DNA from: Ramlibacter montanisoli
GTDB taxonomy: Bacteria; Pseudomonadota; Gammaproteobacteria; Burkholderiales; Burkholderiaceae_C
NCBI RefSeq assembly: GCF_013087525.1
Contig: NZ_JABFCS010000001.1
Coordinates: forward strand, 2,232,001 to 2,296,000
Length of the DNA: 64,000 nucleotides
Reading direction: 5' to 3'
Shown here: in pieces, positions 63,762-64,000 of the stretch
Layout of the letters: the number at the start of each line of letters is the position of its first letter
Numbering within the stretch: the first letter of the stretch is position 1
Position numbers and translations under genes: made by a program
The notes under the pieces: generated by a model
Seen by the model: the letters and a program-made list of their open reading frames with translations, nothing else
What the model was told of the DNA's origin: nothing
The model's database searches: none

Positions 63762-64000
63762 ATGACAACCATGTTCAGATCCTCCGCGGACCTGTTCGCG
63801 GACCTCAACCGTATGCAGACCCTGCTGGACCAGGTGTTCCCCACCGGACGCTCCAGCATCCGTTCCTCGGGGGCGGGCTTCCCGGTGCTCAACGTGGGCA
63901 CCACGCCGGGCAGCGTCGAGATCCAGGCGCTGGCGCCCGGGCTCGATCCCTCGAAGCTGGAGATCACGGTCGACCGCGGGCTGCTGGTGATCGCGGGCGA
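63762..64000 (+). CDS. Small heat-shock protein (Hsp20/alpha-crystallin family), cut by window end
   Basis: Begins MTTMFRSSADLFADLNRMQT with AAGGAGAAGGCAC upstream. FPVLNVGTTPGSVEIQALAP and LDPSKLEITVDRGLLVIAG show the start of the alpha-crystallin domain. The gene runs off the right edge. Such chaperones bind unfolded proteins and often respond to redox or oxygen stress when under a Crp/Fnr regulator, as may be the case here. Confidence 0.9.
   Translation, partial: MTTMFRSSADLFADLNRMQTLLDQVFPTGRSSIRSSGAGFPVLNVGTTPGSVEIQALAPGLDPSKLEITVDRGLLVIAG

Overview
The window looks like high-GC betaproteobacterial DNA, most likely Burkholderiales and close to Comamonadaceae (Ramlibacter/Variovorax-like). 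That placement is an inference from several features: an imuA-imuB-dnaE2 cassette with a CTGT-N8-ACAG LexA box, a tandem glycine riboswitch before gcvTHP, paired TRAP transporters, an ETF-quinone oxidoreductase, a PsiF-type protein and short GTCATCCCCGCG-type palindromic repeats. No rRNA or species-specific marker is present.

Layout. (1) Positions 1 to about 23,940 form an integrated element or genomic island. It is visibly less GC-rich and full of short, poorly conserved genes, and it ends at a tyrosine recombinase beside a tRNA-Gly(CCC). From left to right it carries a type I restriction-modification operon (hsdM-hsdS-hsdR, minus strand, cut by the left edge), a SHOCT membrane protein, an IS630-like HTH protein, a replication/ATPase-type module (7.7-10.7 kb), an HTH plus GNAT pair, a PsiF protein, a HipA-like kinase with a DUF3037-type partner behind a LexA-like box, a Cas2/SinR-like protein, a PD-(D/E)XK-like protein coupled to an HEXXH peptidase, a GIY-YIG-like protein, a DUF5655-type protein, an HNH endonuclease and a uracil-glycosylase-like protein. 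(2) 24.0-30.1 kb is a catabolic operon: GntR/FadR regulator, beta-hydroxyacid dehydrogenase, polar-amino-acid-type ABC transporter, RpiB-family isomerase and ribokinase-family sugar kinase. A TRAP transporter follows (30.2-33.0 kb). (3) 33.0-34.8 kb holds small hypothetical genes and a TPR protein. (4) 34.9-40.0 kb is the SOS mutagenesis cassette. (5) 40.1-54.3 kb is mixed core metabolism: ABC exporter, alkyladenine glycosylase, CaiB transferase, 3-oxoacid CoA-transferase, PAS regulators, AhpD-like enzymes, thioesterase, EamA transporter, SDR and ETF-QO. (6) 54.4-57.3 kb is a second TRAP system. (7) 57.3-62.0 kb is the riboswitch-controlled glycine cleavage operon. (8) 62.0-64.0 kb holds a TauE/SafE permease, a Crp/Fnr regulator and a divergent Hsp20 gene cut by the right edge.

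A striking property of the whole window is the number of single-base frameshifts, more than 25, in both island and core genes. They include gcvP, hsdM, hsdR, imuA, imuB, two dctM genes and a ribokinase gene. Many lie in C or G runs, and the reading frame resumes perfectly on the other side. I read most of them as sequencing or assembly indels rather than biological decay. I therefore annotate those genes as single CDSs spanning the shift and state where each shift is.

The best candidates for something new are in the island: the HipA-like kinase/DUF3037 pair with a LexA-type operator, and the nuclease-like/HEXXH-peptidase pair joined by a TTGA overlap. Both sit in a run of nuclease-fold genes next to the integrase.
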